From: Anthracocystis setariae
Lineage: Eukaryota > Basidiomycota > Ustilaginomycetes > Ustilaginales > Ustilaginaceae
NCBI GenBank assembly: GCA_928724745.1
Contig: CAKMXJ010000022.1
Location: 372,001 to 436,000, forward strand
DNA length: 64,000 bases
Direction of reading: 5' to 3'
The first letter of the stretch is position 1. The number at the start of each line of letters is the position of its first letter. Shown piece by piece: positions 42,341 through 53,111 of this stretch. Position numbers and translations under genes: made by a program. The notes beneath the pieces are model-generated. The model was not told where the DNA came from and searched no databases. It saw only the letters and a program-made list of their open reading frames with translations.

Positions 42341-45300
42341 ATGCCTCGTCTCGAAGCGAGGCCATCGATCATGGATAGAACTTCCTCATCGTCATCGACA
42401 ACTAGGGGCAGGATCAACAAGCTAAGCAAGCCTTCTCTAACTGAAAGCTTGACGAGTTTTAAGCTGGATCATGATGCTGTTTCCAAGGGCAAGATCAAAG
42501 AGTTCGAGGGTGAGCTTCTCCAACCTCGAAACAATCAGGTCAAAGGTCCTGTCTCCATCTATTCAGACCCAATCTTATCCAGCCAAGATCTCGTAGATGG
42601 CATCGGCATTCAGCATGGCTCAACTCGGAGCAAACTGAGTTCAAGAGACTACAGTTACGCGTCCGCTTTCATACCTGGACTATTGACCTCGACCTATGCT
42701 AGCCCTACATCCCCCTCAAGCTCCTCTTCAGCGGTACCATCCAACTCCTCAACTATAACTACTGCAGCTACCAATCCATTCTCCAATATTCGATACAATA
42801 CACCGGCTCTCTTGTGTATTGTAGTTGGCGCTGTGATCGTTGCTGCTACTCTGTTGGTCGGTCTCGCGTGGATTTTGCGCCATCTCTGCTGTGCAGGCGA
42901 CCGTAAAGTCAAGAGGAAGCGCAAGGTCGATGGATCCGCTTGGAGTGCCTCAACCCTTGAATCGGCTCGTACTGTAGAGAAGGGGGACGAGATCGATGGT
43001 CGTGGATCTATGGGTAGCGTCACGGTCAAGGGCGATGATGAGGATCTTGAGGCAACAGAAGCTAAGATCGATGCTCTTTTTGCTGACAGCAATACCTCCG
43101 ACCAAATTCACCAAGCACTACCTGTACTTTCTTACTCCAGCGGCAGCGCACCGGCTGATGATTCGAAGAGCACCTGGAACGGAAAAGGTTGGACCTTGTT
43201 TGATCCTCCCGTGGCTTCCGTCCAGCTACCCGAGCGAGCCGCCATAAAGCCTTCTTCTGCGGCGAGGGGTGGAGGAGATTACGGGGCTGCGAGGGAGGAA
43301 CTAGCAGATTGTGATGTCGAAGGTTTCACGTGGCCTGCCTCGATTGATCGCCAGCCCAGCTTTATCGAAAGACTGGTGCAGAGACATCATCAGGCATCCG
43401 AACTGCCCAAGGCCGCGGTTCTCCCTTATCCCTTTCAAGCTAAGGAAGCGCAGCCAGCATCCCGCATGGCAAGTCTTGGCGGTGCCGCCAATCGAGCTGT
43501 TTTGAACATGCTCCCTATCGCTCTGAGGAATGCAGCTACTACGGCGTCAAGACGACGTGCAACTCGCAAGAGATATCATGACATGCAGCCGTACCTCGAC
43601 AGCGATTTCGAGGGGACTATCGGAGCCAAAGACCGAGAGCTGCCGATGGCTCGTCGTTTGCGTCGTGCTCAAGACAGATTTGCAGTCGAATATACTACGG
43701 AAGAGGAGTCCAGCTCTCCGTTGCACACAAGTGTTAATATCGCAGGTCCTACCATCGAAGGCAATCAGTTTGCCCGAGTGTTGCCAGTGATGGTGCCTTC
43801 GCCCAAGATCAACACTCAAGGCCAAAATGCCGTTGAGTGCACGCCTGGTCTAGCTGGTGTGGGTGCTGCTTGGTCACCAAAAGGCTCTCAATATTCCTTA
43901 CACGTGCCGAATGTCCTCAAGACTTCAACAACCGCAGCTCAATTGTCCAAGGTGATCGGACCGAATCGCGCTTCGATCCTCCCTTTGCCCGCTTTGCAGG
44001 GGGATCGGAGGGGTCGATTGCTCGGGAGCGTTGGGCGTTGGTTGGGTCAGGTCAACGAGGCTGGCGACATCGCTGACCCTTACACTGCCCTTTCGCCTCG
44101 TCCCGATCACAAACTCACCAAGAATGGAAGCCTGCGCAGTTACTACTCTTCAACCACATTAGCTTACTCTTCGACCGCGAGCTCGCAGACGCAGGTATCT
44201 GGCAAGGCTGAGCTGTTGCGCCAGAGAGTTGATGCGGATCAAGCCGAGCATAACCGCCAACAGCGCCGTCTGCCTCGAAAAGCACACTCTCTTTCCCCTG
44301 CTGTAGCTACCTCTGCCCAGGATGTTGCGGTCAACGTCAGCCGAGCTCCTAGCATACGGCCTCAGTTCTTCGCGACTACCGACTTGAAGAGCTGGCTAGA
44401 GCCGAGCAAGATTTCCACAACGCATGGTCTCAAGGAAATCGAAGATCGGGCCAATGACTGTGGACATGATCCCTTTGCATCTGATGTGGACTTCAAGCAG
44501 GACGTAGCTGCTGGTAAACCGAAGTTGAGATCTTCCAGCTCGAAGCACAGTTCTCTGTCTCCAGCCGCTCGATTTGCGAGTCGACAGAAGCGCGATGCCC
44601 TTCGATCTTTCAGCACAGGTCCTATCAAGAAGGCCAGTCACGAAATGCTTCCTTCTGCTTCGCAGAGCTCGGCGACGATCACGGCCATGTCGTCGATCTT
44701 TGACGATTCGTTCGCTGGTCAGCGAAAGAAGACAGCAATGGACGACATTGTCACAGCCGAATTCAGTACCAAAAAGCGTTATCAAGCATACCGACCTGGT
44801 GAAGAAGACGGGGCAACGTCTACTGCCTCAGCCACAGCCAATGCAGCTGTGAGAGATGCAGGGAGGAGGCGAAAGACGCTTTCAATCAGTTCTCGTGGAA
44901 GTCAGCGCAGTCGAACGACTCGATCCACGCTCAACTCGCTGGGGAGAACTCAAGTGTTGCTCAAGCGAGGCGAGAGTGTTCGGTCGCAATCCAGTCTCTA
45001 CTCGGAGCTGACAGAGCTGTCGGACTATCAGTTTCAGGCTCCGTTGCTTTCGGATTCAGGGCGAATGGGCATTTTCACAAGCTGTGGAGCAAGCTCGATC
45101 GACGCCGCTTCAGAGGAGCAGCTCGAGGTTGAGGTGGGATCGATGGATGTGCTGCGCCAAGTCGCAGGGATGAGGACGCGCGATGAGGAGAAGCAATTGA
45201 GGAAATGGCTGAAGAAGGAGGCGAAGCGAGAGCGGAGACGCGCTGAGCGTTTGCGAGCTAACGAAATTGTAGCGACCTCCGAGCTTGCGTCCACATCGAA

Positions 45301-45754
45301 AGAGGCGTCTTCTGCGGAGAAGAATGCTGCCAAGGGAGATAAGATTAGTGACGATACTGGATTACAGCACGACGTTGAACTTGATACCGATGCGACTGCT
45401 CAACAGAGGGAAGTCAGGAACATGATCATGAAGCAGCGCTCCATCTCTCTGGGTATGGCAAGAAGCCAATGTGCTGCGATGGTGGTGGGTGATTTCGTCT
45501 CTCAAGCACGTGTACCCGATTCGCCGATGACCTCGAGCGACTCGGACATCAGCATGCGTCGATGGGGCGAGCCACGTCGAGACGATCCTGTCCGTATTCA
45601 AAGCCGAGCGTGTCGCCATCACCACACTGGCTCGCTTCCCTCTGCGCCCACAGAGACCATCTTGGCGAGTCGCAGATCGATGTCGAAACAAGCACGTACC
45701 AACAGTTACTACTACGACCTGGGTGCTTCGAGCAATCGGTGGGATTTTTGTTGA
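42341..45754 (+). CDS. Predicted single-pass membrane protein of unknown function, largely disordered
   Basis: 1,137 residues from the first ATG in the frame. The N-terminal 150 residues are Ser/Thr-rich. One strong membrane helix lies at about 155-179 (LLCIVVGAVIVAATLLVGLAWIL, taken in part) and is followed by CC and a basic stop-transfer (KRKRK). There is no signal peptide, so the N-terminus probably faces outward as a type III protein. The remaining 950 residues are mostly low-complexity Ser/Ala-rich. Near the C-terminus is a highly charged helix (EEKQLRKWLKKEAKRERRRAERLR). No domain is recognised. The shape resembles a membrane sensor or wall-linked signalling protein, but that is only analogy. 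Confidence 0.7.
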   Translation: MPRLEARPSIMDRTSSSSSTTRGRINKLSKPSLTESLTSFKLDHDAVSKGKIKEFEGELLQPRNNQVKGPVSIYSDPILSSQDLVDGIGIQHGSTRSKLSSRDYSYASAFIPGLLTSTYASPTSPSSSSSAVPSNSSTITTAATNPFSNIRYNTPALLCIVVGAVIVAATLLVGLAWILRHLCCAGDRKVKRKRKVDGSAWSASTLESARTVEKGDEIDGRGSMGSVTVKGDDEDLEATEAKIDALFADSNTSDQIHQALPVLSYSSGSAPADDSKSTWNGKGWTLFDPPVASVQLPERAAIKPSSAARGGGDYGAAREELADCDVEGFTWPASIDRQPSFIERLVQRHHQASELPKAAVLPYPFQAKEAQPASRMASLGGAANRAVLNMLPIALRNAATTASRRRATRKRYHDMQPYLDSDFEGTIGAKDRELPMARRLRRAQDRFAVEYTTEEESSSPLHTSVNIAGPTIEGNQFARVLPVMVPSPKINTQGQNAVECTPGLAGVGAAWSPKGSQYSLHVPNVLKTSTTAAQLSKVIGPNRASILPLPALQGDRRGRLLGSVGRWLGQVNEAGDIADPYTALSPRPDHKLTKNGSLRSYYSSTTLAYSSTASSQTQVSGKAELLRQRVDADQAEHNRQQRRLPRKAHSLSPAVATSAQDVAVNVSRAPSIRPQFFATTDLKSWLEPSKISTTHGLKEIEDRANDCGHDPFASDVDFKQDVAAGKPKLRSSSSKHSSLSPAARFASRQKRDALRSFSTGPIKKASHEMLPSASQSSATITAMSSIFDDSFAGQRKKTAMDDIVTAEFSTKKRYQAYRPGEEDGATSTASATANAAVRDAGRRRKTLSISSRGSQRSRTTRSTLNSLGRTQVLLKRGESVRSQSSLYSELTELSDYQFQAPLLSDSGRMGIFTSCGASSIDAASEEQLEVEVGSMDVLRQVAGMRTRDEEKQLRKWLKKEAKRERRRAERLRANEIVATSELASTSKEASSAEKNAAKGDKISDDTGLQHDVELDTDATAQQREVRNMIMKQRSISLGMARSQCAAMVVGDFVSQARVPDSPMTSSDSDISMRRWGEPRRDDPVRIQSRACRHHHTGSLPSAPTETILASRRSMSKQARTNSYYYDLGASSNRWDFC

Positions 45755-45892
45755 TCCAATTTGTATTACTCACTCGATGCAATCGAAATGATGCCATGCG
45801 ATGCTGAGTAGAGATGCTCGTGAAGTTGAAAAGATAAGGATAGGATATGTGATTGCATGCCGCTGCAAGTGCAGCAGTTCTCGAGGCCATGC

Positions 45893-47428
45893 TCAAAAGC
45901 GCGAACGTTTTCGAGATGAAGCGGAGGAGGAAACTAGAGATCTAGATGTGTTGGAACCCGTAGCAGTAGACTGAGGCTGGTTGGCAGATCCACTCTTTAT
46001 TTTTGCGATCTCTTGACGACGACGTTTCTGTTGGTTGCGTTCTTGTTCTAACGTTGATTGGGTGGACGGAGACGCACCAGGAGCGACAGTTGTCGACGGA
46101 GATGAAGGTTCTGGAATTTGTTTCCGAGGCTGATCATCCTGTGACGCTCGGCTAATAATGCGGCGAGCTGGTTTGGAAGGAGAGGGCGACATTACGTGAT
46201 GGGAGCCTGCTTCGCTGTGCTTAGCGCCGAACAAAGGCAAGCTTTCTTCCTCGCTGGATCCAGAGTCGCTCTGATCTTGCAGAACTATCGTGTGCTTGTC
46301 TAATGGCGACCTTGTCCATGTGTGAGCAGACGGTTGAAGCGGTGTAGATTCAGCACCAGTATCGCGTTGAGCTTGGTCTTCGGCTTTGGGGATTGATGCG
46401 GATTGGGTTAGTGTAACGTCTCCATCAGCCTGGTCAGAGTCTAGCTTGAGATCAGGTTCATATGGTCGTGGTTCGACTTTGAGAGTGTCAGCGCTTTTTT
46501 TTGGGCGATCTGGGAGCTTTAGTCCGGGAGGACCAAAGAAGACCATCTCGGTCGCATCGTCAAGATCATTGTCGGACGAGTCAAGGTTATCAATTGCTCG
46601 GTCATCACGAAAGCCTTGTTCGGAAGTAGGTCTCACGCCCTGAATTTTTGCGTTGGTATGCTCTCTGTTGGATGAGAGAGATGCTTTATGTGTGGGCGAT
46701 GGTGGATTGTCTTGGGCGGAACCGGAAAGTGGAAAGAGAGTGTTGATAGGAAGCTTGGATTGTGCCAAGGAACAGCGGCGCAAAAGTTCGAGGGAATCTG
46801 GGCTTACGAGCGAATGGCGAGCGTGTGAGGAGGGATTCTGAATTTGATGTATCTGCTGTTGCGAGGCTGAGCGTGCAAAGGTGAGTGCAAGGCCAAGCAA
46901 AGGGTGTATGAAATGGGCTGGGAGCATGTTGGCGAGTGAAGCGCGGTCGAGGGTATCCAGGTCGAAGGAGGTTTTGAAATCGCGAAATGCATCATGTTGA
47001 GGTTTAGGCTTGACAGCAATGGAAAGAGAACAGGAGAACCGAGTAGCGTCGAGCCCGATCATGGTCTTGAAAGCTGGGTCGTGTGCAGTGAGCGGGTCAA
47101 GTGCATGCTGAATGGCGGACGAGATGGCATGGAGATGGGTCGTATTATTGGAGCTTGTAGATTGTGACGGCGGTTGCGAAGAGAATTGAGTGCGTCGATC
47201 TAGCGTGCTCAGAGACAGACCTTCGTAGTAAGCTGAACAGGCGTCGCAATCGAGCAACAGGAGGCCAAGCTGATTTCGTGATGCGGAATACGCCAGCTTG
47301 TACAGAAAGAGATTTTGGGCATCACCTGCAGTAGGTTGGAACGGACGGAAGGGGAGTTGCAAGAAGCATCTGTCCAGTTGATGTGACCATTCTAGCAGGT
47401 CTATGTCTCCAACGTCAGCATCGACCAT
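45893..47428 (-). CDS. NEJ1: XLF/Nej1-like non-homologous end-joining factor
   Basis: 511 residues. The N-terminal part fits the XLF head fold: WSHQLDRCFLQLPF, then LFLYKLAYSASRNQLGLLLLD, CSAYYEGL and later ATRFSCSLSI. A conserved-looking segment, NMLPAHFIHPLLGLALTFAR, parallels the human XLF stretch that leads from head to coiled coil, and QQQIHQIQ follows. The rest (about 230-500) is disordered and Ser/Pro-rich. The protein ends in a basic cluster and Phe (SRKRSRF), the form of the XLF Ku-binding motif. XLF/Nej1 works with Ku and Lif1-DNA ligase IV in joining broken DNA ends. The call rests on by-eye pattern matching. Divergent from ERG24. Confidence 0.62.
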   Translation of the reverse strand: MVDADVGDIDLLEWSHQLDRCFLQLPFRPFQPTAGDAQNLFLYKLAYSASRNQLGLLLLDCDACSAYYEGLSLSTLDRRTQFSSQPPSQSTSSNNTTHLHAISSAIQHALDPLTAHDPAFKTMIGLDATRFSCSLSIAVKPKPQHDAFRDFKTSFDLDTLDRASLANMLPAHFIHPLLGLALTFARSASQQQIHQIQNPSSHARHSLVSPDSLELLRRCSLAQSKLPINTLFPLSGSAQDNPPSPTHKASLSSNREHTNAKIQGVRPTSEQGFRDDRAIDNLDSSDNDLDDATEMVFFGPPGLKLPDRPKKSADTLKVEPRPYEPDLKLDSDQADGDVTLTQSASIPKAEDQAQRDTGAESTPLQPSAHTWTRSPLDKHTIVLQDQSDSGSSEEESLPLFGAKHSEAGSHHVMSPSPSKPARRIISRASQDDQPRKQIPEPSSPSTTVAPGASPSTQSTLEQERNQQKRRRQEIAKIKSGSANQPQSTATGSNTSRSLVSSSASSRKRSRF

Positions 47429-48371
47429 GGTAACAGCAGGAGAGGGGGGGGAATATGGTTGATTTCACATGACCCAAGGTTTCGAGCAGGTCAGCCGAAA
47501 GCTCTGCGGATGTAGTGGAGCAGGTTACGAGCTGATCGGAGCAGTGCAATGTCGAAACTGGGTTGACGATGCTGTGCTTAGAACAGAAGGTGTGAGGAAG
47601 AAAGCTGAAGCACGAGAGGTAGCACAAGGACCAGGACCCTGTCATGCATGAACAATGCAGGGCTGCATTCCAGATCGCTCCGATTGATGTTGCTTGTTCC
47701 TGGATCGCCGATCCGCCAACCTTGAATTTGAAGTATTATAAAATAAAATCATTTTAATTGTCGACTGTGCTTTTGTGCCGTTACTCCACCCCACTTTTTA
47801 GGTATCAGTGGGTGTCAACTTTTTGTAGATCATTGTTTGGCACAGAGAGAGAGAGAGAGAAAGAGAGACAGACAGAGGTGGAGTGCTGCTCAACTATACT
47901 GTACTCGATCTGTGAATTCCATCCGCTCTCGCCGATCCAGATCCATCCGCCTCTCCGATCATGTTTTGCTGAGATTGGTCGTGCTCTCTTTCCTCTCGAC
48001 GACCACCACCACCATCATCAGCATCCACGACTCTTCAAACAGCGATTTCCGTTCTTGTTCCAATCCGACTTTTCTTTTGCCGTTGCCGTTGCCGTTGCCG
48101 ACCGGTGAAAGAATTCATCGGGCCGAGAATCGAATAGCCAGCCAGACAGCCTGCTTGCTTGCTTGCTCGCGTGGGTTAAATTTGGCATCACCGGAATTCG
48201 GTCACCAAAATCCACTCTCTTCTTTCTTTGGAATAACGTCAGCCCATTCTGCCCAACACCGCCCGCCGCTTTGTCCAACTCTCTGCTCATCCTGCTTGCT
48301 CTTACCAAAGCAATCACTTTATCGTACCATTCCTTCGGTTGGCCCCTGTTAAATACCCCTAACCGTTCATC
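47429..48371. promoter_or_regulatory. Divergent intergenic region NEJ1-like / ERG24
   Basis: About 940 bp. It contains a GA repeat (47847-47870), TACTGTAC-type sequence (about 47897), a CAC/CAT repeat (48004-48018) and GCCGTT repeats (48080-48100) in the probable ERG24 leader. No gene seen. Confidence 0.45.
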
Positions 48372-50033
48372 ATGGTCACCACAAGGTAAGTTCACAAGAG
48401 GGCTTCAATGCATGACACGCATCCACCACCAAATTAGAGTTCTAACAATCTCCCTCACCACCCTCTTGCCCCATCCTCTCATCATCACCATCTCGACTTT
48501 AACTTGCCATCCCTCCCGTCCAACAGAGCTCAATCGCGCACACCACGCAGATCCAAGAGTCGCGCTTCGTTCCCTTCAGATTCGGTCGACAATTCGCCTG
48601 CACCGGCTACCCCAACCCCGGCTCCGCGCTCCACCTCGTCCAAGAGCACACCCACCAACAAGTCGTCGGCATCTTCTACCACCTCTGCACCGAACTCACC
48701 TGCTCCTCGTCGACGCAAGTCCTCCGTCATGAGTCAAAAGTCGCTCTCCAAGGAGCAGCTCGGTCCCAAGACCAAGCACTACGAGTTTGCTGGTCCTCCC
48801 GGTGCCGCCTTTGTTTCGCTCTCGGTACCCTTCTTTGCCTACTACCTCTATTTTGGCTGCTCCGAAAACCTCGGCTGTGCCCTCACTCTGCCCATCGACA
48901 ATCCGGATGCATTGCGTATCCTCTTCGTCCAAGGTGTCAAGGACAGTCTCTTCGACACAACCGGTTGGGCCATCTACGCTGCCTGGTATGCTTTCACCGT
49001 TCTTGCTTGGATCGTTTTGCCCGGAAACGACTTTCAAGGCACCGAGCTGCGCACAGGTCAGCGACTCCACTACAAGCTCAATGCCTTTGCTACCTTTGTC
49101 GTAGCCATGGCCGCATCCATCGGCTACATCTTCTACAACGGCGCCGCCGCCTTCACCATCTTCTATCAGCACTGGCCCGGTCTCGTATCGGCTGCGCTCT
49201 TCAACTCGTTTGCTCAGGCTGTCTACTGCTACCTCTGCTCGTTTGGCCAAGGCAAGCTGCTCGCTCTTGGCGGCAATTCTGGCAACGTGCTTTACGACTG
49301 GTTCATTGGCCGTGAACTCAACCCTCGCATTGGCAGCTTCGACATCAAGTCCTTCAACGAGCTGCGTCCCGGCCTGGTCCTCTGGGCCATCCTCGACATC
49401 AGCTGCGCATGTCAGCAGTACGTTCAACTCGGTGGTCGCATCACTGACAGCATGGTGCTCGTCTGTGCCTTCCATCTCTGGTACGTCGCCGATGCGCTCT
49501 TTATGGAATCTGCCATCTTCTCTACCATGGACATCACCACCGACGGCTTCGGTTTCATGCTCTCCGTTGGTGACTTGGTCTGGGTGCCCTTCGTCTACAG
49601 TCTGCAGGCGCGCTACCTCGCCTTCCACCCTGTCCACCTCGGCATTGCTGGCACGGCTGCCATCATTGGCGTCAACCTGCTCGGCTACTACATCTTCCGT
49701 GCCGCCAATTCAGAGAAGAACGAGTTCCGCAACGGCAACAACCCCAAGAACCTCAAGTACATGACCACCGCTTCGGGACGCAAGCTCTTGACTTCCGGCT
49801 GGTGGGGTCGCTCGCGCCACCCCAACTACCTTGGAGACTGGATCATGGCTTGGGCTTGGTCGCTTCCCTGCGGCTTTGCTACGCCCATCCCTTACTTCTA
49901 CGTCGCCTACTTTGCTGTCCTCCTCGTACACCGTCAATTCAGGGACGACGAGGCTTGCCAGAAGAAGTACGGCAAGGATTGGGACAAGTACTGCAAGCTC
50001 GTCCGAAGTCGTATCATTCCCGGTATCTACTAG
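48372..50033 (+). CDS. ERG24: Delta(14)-sterol reductase, two exons
   Basis: Exons 48372-48385 and 48527-50033 give 506 residues. The first exon is only 14 bp (ATG GTC ACC ACA AG). The 141-bp intron has GTAAGT, a CTAAC branch-point candidate (about 48442) and CAACAG, and without it the frame has no ATG before 48729. The enzyme reduces the C14-15 double bond produced by Erg11, in the ER. Features: a Ser/Pro-rich basic N-terminus (about 1-75), KHYEFAGPPGAAF, about nine membrane helices, and the sterol-reductase signature LLTSGWWGRSRHPNYLGDW near residue 430. The last residues, DDEACQKKYGKDWDKYC, are family-typical. A shorter start at 48729 (MSQKSLSKEQ) is possible. Confidence 0.92.
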
Positions 50034-50067
50034 ACGTCGTCTTTGTTACCTCGTTTGGATATCTAGA

Positions 50068-50107
<40 letters not shown>

Positions 50108-50507
50108 TGGCGATGCTGTACAGTACGGACACTACTGTCTTGCGGTTCTTTTTCTCTCTATTCGCTGCCTCGTCTGACTATATGTACTGTACTCCCCCCT
50201 TTTTTTTTTAACGAATGTTGAGATGCTGTATGTGTCCGATACTTTGGTCTTTGAAAGCCATATGCACTCGTTCGACTGAGTGGTATGCTCACCAAGCATC
50301 ACCCCTGCAACTCGGTAGGCAAGTACCTGGCAAGATGGCACATCCAGGTCAATTCAGTGGAATTTGACAACGTGAAGGTTAGCAATTTGCGGCTGTACTT
50401 CTTGACTTTCTGAAATGCCATACAGTGGTAACTTGCTCTCGTAGAGTATTATGTCAAACTGGGGCGGAGCTGAGGACGAAAATTGGAGCTGCTTGGAAAT
50501 CGCAGCC
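50034..50507. other. Intergenic region between ERG24 and the secreted-protein cluster
   Basis: About 470 bp between convergent genes. GA repeat at 50071-50100, TACAGTAC/TACTGTAC motifs near 50118 and 50183, and a T run (50201-50210). No gene seen. Confidence 0.45.
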
Positions 50508-51132
50508 TCAGCGACGATGAAACCTAGTGCTGAGCTCTGCAAGGTCACGAATGCCTCGATACCGTTGCAGATACGCATCGACCTTGTTTTTTCCAACCAC
50601 ATCAGCCAGGTCATCATGGTGATTCTGCATCCAATCGACTAGCTCTGAGTAAAGATCGTGGTGTCCGTGACGTACAGCTGGTGGCTGGCTTTGTACGATG
50701 TTAGGATGGAAAGCGTTGACGAACATTGTCCTGGATATCGAGTCGAATTTGTGCAGCAAAGCGGTAACATCCTGGTCTGAACAGGTGGCAAGAGTGAGTT
50801 CGAAAGAGAGCCAACATTACATGATCGAATTGGTTCGGGTTTGGATGCTTACTTGGGTTCCAACGGTCGGTGCCGAACCGTTTGAGTTTTCTGACCATCC
50901 GCACAAACTTGTCTGGGTATTCCAGGAAGAGAAGAGGGCGGCGAGGCTCAGGTAGATTCGTCGGATACAATCGTCGATACTGCTCCATGATGGAAGTGGT
51001 TGCACCGAAGCGTCGACGCTGTTCTTCCTCGGCGGGGTCCTCAAATGCATTGGCATTGCGCATGTGTGCAAGCGCGAACAGCGCAATGACCAACACCGTT
51101 GGGAACAACCAGAGTCGCAAGTGAGGCTTCAT
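50508..51132 (-). CDS. Predicted small secreted protein, effector-like (cluster gene 1), two exons
   Basis: Exons 51132-50853 and 50776-50508 give 182 residues. The intron (GTAAGC to TTCAG, 76 bp) is phase 1. The start MKPHLRLWLFPTVLVIALFALA with cleavage near AHMRNANA is a signal peptide; an upstream ATG at 51186 would add 18 residues before it. The mature protein is small, charged and nearly Cys-free, with YPDKFVRMVRKLKRFGTDRWNP before the intron and HPNIVQSQPP after it. The gene at 52435 shares both blocks and the same intron position, so the two are paralogs. I recognise no family. Being small, secreted, lineage-specific in appearance and clustered suggests a plant-interaction effector, which is inference. 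Confidence 0.72.
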
Positions 51133-52434
51133 CCTCTCCGATATGATGCTTGAGCGCTCTTCCAAGAACAGCCGAACCAAAGTCATGCAGTTACTACGAG
51201 AAAGACTGCTGATAGTCCGGTCTTTATAGGATTAGATCGAAAGTGGCTTGTGACGAGGTGAAAAGACTTGTCCGGATCGCACACAAGTCATGTCAACTCA
51301 ACTCACATGACGACCACTGCCAAGGAAGGTGAATACCGACCTCGAGTTTCTTGCTTCATCAGCCATCGGCTGCGAATCCATTGCCGTTCCGTACTCATGG
51401 TCTCGCTCCGAGTTCATGCATGCTTCTGTTTGCTGAGTAGCTTGAGCTCGTCCATTCACAGCGCTGGAGATGTTTACTGTATTTTCAGCCGCACACTGGA
51501 GTGGAATCACACCTCCGTGGCTGGTTTGGTTGCCTCGACTGCTATCACCAGCGCTTCTACCGCAACAGCCGCCCGTGACCTTGGTGCGAAAGGTCCGGGA
51601 GATGAACAGGATCGATGCTTGCTCAAAAGTGAAGCTGTTCAACGAATGGCCCTCGGCAATGTTTCCATCGGACATGAAGCCGAAGCCGCCGTCCCTGACC
51701 AATGTATCCCCAAGGACTTAAAGTTTGTCAGTGGTTGGAGTAATAAGTAGCGCAAACCGGGAAGTTCAAGGTGGAAGAAACAGAACGAACTCATCAAAGC
51801 ATGAAATGAAACGTCGTGTGGTATCCTCAAACATCATCTTTTAACTGAAATACGAGGGCTACAGTGTGGGACAATCTTAGCAGCCTATCGACGCCACGAT
51901 AGGCCCACATGCAGCAAATGAGGGTAGCGGGTCTGCGGAGGAGACGCCATTGAACTGAGGAGAGAGTTTTACGCCTACATCTTTGGCTCCACAATCAGCG
52001 CTTGCTCAATCTCAAGCATAGCGGATGCGCATTTCCTTGTTTATAATATGTGCCGTGATCACAATCTAGATCGGCGGGATCTTCCAAGGCAAGAACGCTG
52101 CGAGCAAGACCAGCGATCCCCCGTGAGAACTACAAAACCACACATTGCAAACATACCGACTATGTTGACCCATGCTTAATCGGGAAGCGGAGTCATAACC
52201 GCCTTCATCACAGTAAAATGAAAGGAATGATATTATCTAGCAGAACATCGATAGCAACAGCGAGTGAGGAAGATAGATACAGTACGTAGCTTGGCTTCGG
52301 TTTGCTTGGCATCAAGTGTTGCCGTGGTCTTTCGTAATATGACGGCGAAATGGGTTTCGAGCCGGTACGAGACGATTGGTCCTGAATGTCCACAACTAAA
52401 TTGCTGCACACTGCCTCTAGTTGGAGAGCAACGA
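51133..52434. other. 1.3 kb between the two paralogous secreted-protein genes
   Basis: No firmly supported gene. Two weak candidates exist. On the plus strand, 51397-51750 (117 aa) begins with a signal-peptide-like MVSLRVHACFCLLSSL. On the minus strand, an open frame at 51298-51702 has no ATG and could only be an exon. They overlap, so at most one is real. A decayed family member here is possible. Confidence 0.35.
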
Positions 52435-53111
52435 TCAAACATGGCGCGCACTAGAAATTAGTTCGTGAGCAAAGTTTGCGACTCGGTTGTTCTCCTCAAA
52501 CCTCCTGACAAAGTTGGTGGCACCTTCGCTTCCTAGGGCTCCCGAGACGGCTGTTGGATGCGTTCGGACCCAGTGCGTCGCCACGTTGGATTTGAAAGCA
52601 TGTTGAAGAAGAATGTGCGGCGGCTGCGATTCAACCACATCCGGATGCAAGTACCTGAACGTGAAATCGTTATGCATGCCATCGACATACTCCAAAACAT
52701 CTTTGAGACTGTCCTCTGCGGGCACACAGCAAACAAACGAGACGCCGGCAACGTCAGTAAAAGCGAAAGAGGCTAAAAGTGAGTTCAAGATGACGTACTG
52801 TCTGACCAACGGCGTGTACCATATCGTGCCATTCTCCGGTAAGCGAGGTTCAATTGGAGAGGGTATTCGTCAAGAATTTGGCTCGCTTGAGTCCTATGAA
52901 GCGAGGCAAGACGAGAAGGGTAGGCTTCCTGATAGAGGGCCATATCCATGACACCTGGATTTTCCGGGGACGATGTTCGTGCCAAGGAAGGACGCACTTC
53001 AGTTTCTACCGGGAACGGGGTGGCAAGGACACATCCCTGTAGTAAGATGTTAACTGCTAAAAGCAGCAGACCGGCCAAGGTCATCGACTGTATGCGCTTG
53101 ACGGCCTTCAT
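52435..53111 (-). CDS. Predicted small secreted protein, effector-like (cluster gene 2), two exons
   Basis: Exons 53111-52799 and 52715-52435 give 197 residues. The intron (GTACGT to CCGCAG, 83 bp) is phase 1. The signal peptide is MKAVKRIQSMTLAGLLLLAV with cleavage near CVLA-TPFP. The mature protein contains DEYPLQLNLAYRRMARYGTRRWSD just before the intron and HPDVVESQPP 23 residues after it. The same blocks lie at the same distance from the intron in the gene at 50508. Sequence identity between the two is low outside these blocks, so they are old or fast-evolving paralogs. No known domain. A secreted virulence-type role is inferred from size, signal peptide and clustering. Confidence 0.75.
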
